DNA from: Tenacibaculum agarivorans
GTDB lineage: Bacteria > Bacteroidota > Bacteroidia > Flavobacteriales > Flavobacteriaceae
DNA: 64,000 nt
Direction: 5' to 3'
Assembly (NCBI RefSeq): GCF_001936575.1
Contig: NZ_MSMP01000001.1
Coordinates: forward strand, 186,001-250,000
Shown here piece by piece: positions 62,908-64,000 of the stretch (position 1 is the first letter of the stretch; each line of letters opens with the position of its first letter). The notes below the pieces were generated by a model. It had not been told where the DNA came from. It saw only the letters and a list, made by a program, of their open reading frames with translations, and searched no databases. Both the position numbers and the translations under genes were made by a program.

Positions 62908-64000
62908 TTCGAGTGACCTTGATTTGTTTAATTCTTTTTCTATCTAACGCTTCAATGGTAAATGTGTAGTTTTTAAAACTAATTTTTTCAGATTTTCTTG
63001 GAAACTTCCCTGAAATTTCAAGTATAAAGCCAGCCAAAGTTTCACTTTCCCCTTTACCATCTTCAAAAACTTCTTCATCTTCATCCAATACTCTACAAAG
63101 ATCTCTGATAGTTATTTTTCCTTCAAAAATAAAATTGTTTTCATCTAATTTAGAGTAAGATAAATCATCATCATCAAACTCATCATTAATATCTCCTACG
63201 ATCTCTTCAATCACATCTTCTAAGGTAACTATTCCACTAGTACCACCATACTCATCTACCACAATTGCCAAATGATTCTTTCTCTCTTGAAAATCTTTTA
63301 ATAAATCATCCAACTTTTTATTCTCTGGCACAAAGAAAGGTTCTCTCAATAACGATTGCCATTTGAAATCTTTCTTATGTAAATGTGCCAACAAATCTTT
63401 AGCGTAAAGAATTCCTTTTATATTATCAATATTTTCTTCATAAACTGGATTTCTAGAATATCCGTTTTTAAGTATGGTCTCTAGAACTTTATCATAATTA
63501 TCTGTATTAGAAATAGCACAAACATCAGTTCTAGGTTTCATAATTTGAACCGTTTCAGTATTACCGAAAGTCACTATTCCTTCAAGTATCTTTTGTTCTT
63601 CTTTTGTTGTAGCATTATCCGATGTAAGCTCTAAAGCTTGAGACAATCTTTCTACTGATAAATTATTATTTTTATTTCCAAGCTTAGCTTCAATTGCATT
63701 GGTTAGTCCTGTTAATGGAATATTTACAGGAGTTAAAATAGCATTTAAAATATTTAGAGGTTTAGCCATGAAATTGGCAAACTGCAATGATTTTCGACTT
63801 GCATATACTTTAGGTAATACTTCACCAAATAATAAAATCAAAAACGTAACTAAACCAACTTGAATACTAATTTTAACTACAGAAGCAGGAATAATGAATA
63901 ACCCAAAATCAAGAGAAAAATTAAGATTCCCAAACATAAATTCCTCTAGAGAAGCAAAAATCAATACAACTAAAATATTTATAAAGTTATTAGTGATCAG
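62900..64000 (-). CDS. gldE: Gliding motility protein GldE (5' end beyond window)
   Basis: 366 codons visible. N-terminal CNNM transmembrane part (TNNFINILVVLIFASLEEF continues to the window edge), CBS pair (about residues 155-280 counted from the edge), and a C-terminal CorC_HlyC domain. Similar to HlyC/CorC/CNNM transporters. The frame is open to position 64000, so the N-terminus lies outside. Partner of gldD by overlap. Confidence 0.92.
   Translation of the reverse strand: MITNNFINILVVLIFASLEEFMFGNLNFSLDFGLFIIPASVVKISIQVGLVTFLILLFGEVLPKVYASRKSLQFANFMAKPLNILNAILTPVNIPLTGLTNAIEAKLGNKNNNLSVERLSQALELTSDNATTKEEQKILEGIVTFGNTETVQIMKPRTDVCAISNTDNYDKVLETILKNGYSRNPVYEENIDNIKGILYAKDLLAHLHKKDFKWQSLLREPFFVPENKKLDDLLKDFQERKNHLAIVVDEYGGTSGIVTLEDVIEEIVGDINDEFDDDDLSYSKLDENNFIFEGKITIRDLCRVLDEDEEVFEDGKGESETLAGFILEISGKFPRKSEKISFKNYTFTIEALDRKRIKQIKVTRNV

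Overview
The window is AT-rich DNA from the chromosome of a Flavobacteriia-type Bacteroidota. The evidence is the gliding-motility pair gldD/gldE, several SusC/Oar-type TonB-dependent receptors, 7TM-AraC and LytTR regulators, lipoproteins with Bacteroidota-type lipoboxes, and repeated matches to the flavobacterial -7 promoter element TAnnTTTG. A marine relative of Tenacibaculum or Polaribacter is my inference from gene content only. I found no rRNA, tRNA, CRISPR array, transposase, integrase or phage gene. Most of the window is ordinary housekeeping DNA.

Layout. 1-1.6 kb: a cut-off aldo/keto reductase and pgk. 1.9-9.6 kb: a secreted HEIGH-type metalloprotease lipoprotein, a GNAT acetyltransferase, an AddB-like nuclease, then a plus-strand run (DUF2199, nitrilase-type amidase, small membrane protein, PagL-like barrel, DUF1905, zinc ribbon). 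9.6-15.1 kb (minus): acyl-ACP desaturase and PlsC (lipid synthesis), a cytochrome-b-like membrane protein, an Oar-like receptor. 15.2-24.3 kb (minus): pgi, an M23 peptidase, DUF3108, then a cell-surface signalling set (STN-type TonB receptor, FecR anti-sigma, ECF sigma) and an acidic tandem-repeat lipoprotein. 24.6-29.0 kb: aromatic amino-acid breakdown (tryptophan 2,3-dioxygenase, hppD, hmgA) with a four-helix-bundle gene inside. 29.3-32.4 kb: iron block (ferritin, ferredoxin, NifU, Mrp/ApbC). 32.5-36.9 kb: alkyltransferase-like protein, LysE, trmB, DUF6341/DUF6427-type membrane proteins, upp, an outer-membrane protein. 37.4-45.5 kb: TonB receptor, two tandem membrane AraC regulators, two divergent alpha/beta hydrolases, brnQ, a small barrel. 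45.8-51.8 kb: a large outer-membrane protein and the feoA-feoB-Cys-rich iron(II) importer. 51.9-58.6 kb: holB, a lipoprotein, a NtrY-like kinase, enoyl-CoA hydratase and a LytTR/TPR-kinase two-component pair. 58.6-64 kb: dinB, ctaA, a predicted membrane LAS-type murein peptidase, gldD and gldE (cut by the window end).

The least explained signals are non-coding. A structured repeat of about 200 bp occurs twice (near 26.0 and 37.1 kb) with three conserved complementary arm pairs in an order that implies a pseudoknot or alternative folds. Five start codons lie only 4-5 nt after a TAnnTTTG element, which predicts leaderless mRNAs. Short GCGGGAAT-type palindromes recur, one with a compensatory base-pair change. 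At protein level the most notable items are an M23 peptidase with HVC in place of the HxH zinc motif, the membrane LAS-like peptidase beside gldD/gldE, and the acidic lipoprotein with a two-level repeat beside the sigma/FecR/receptor operon. I did not see a clear, complete new defence or mobile system.
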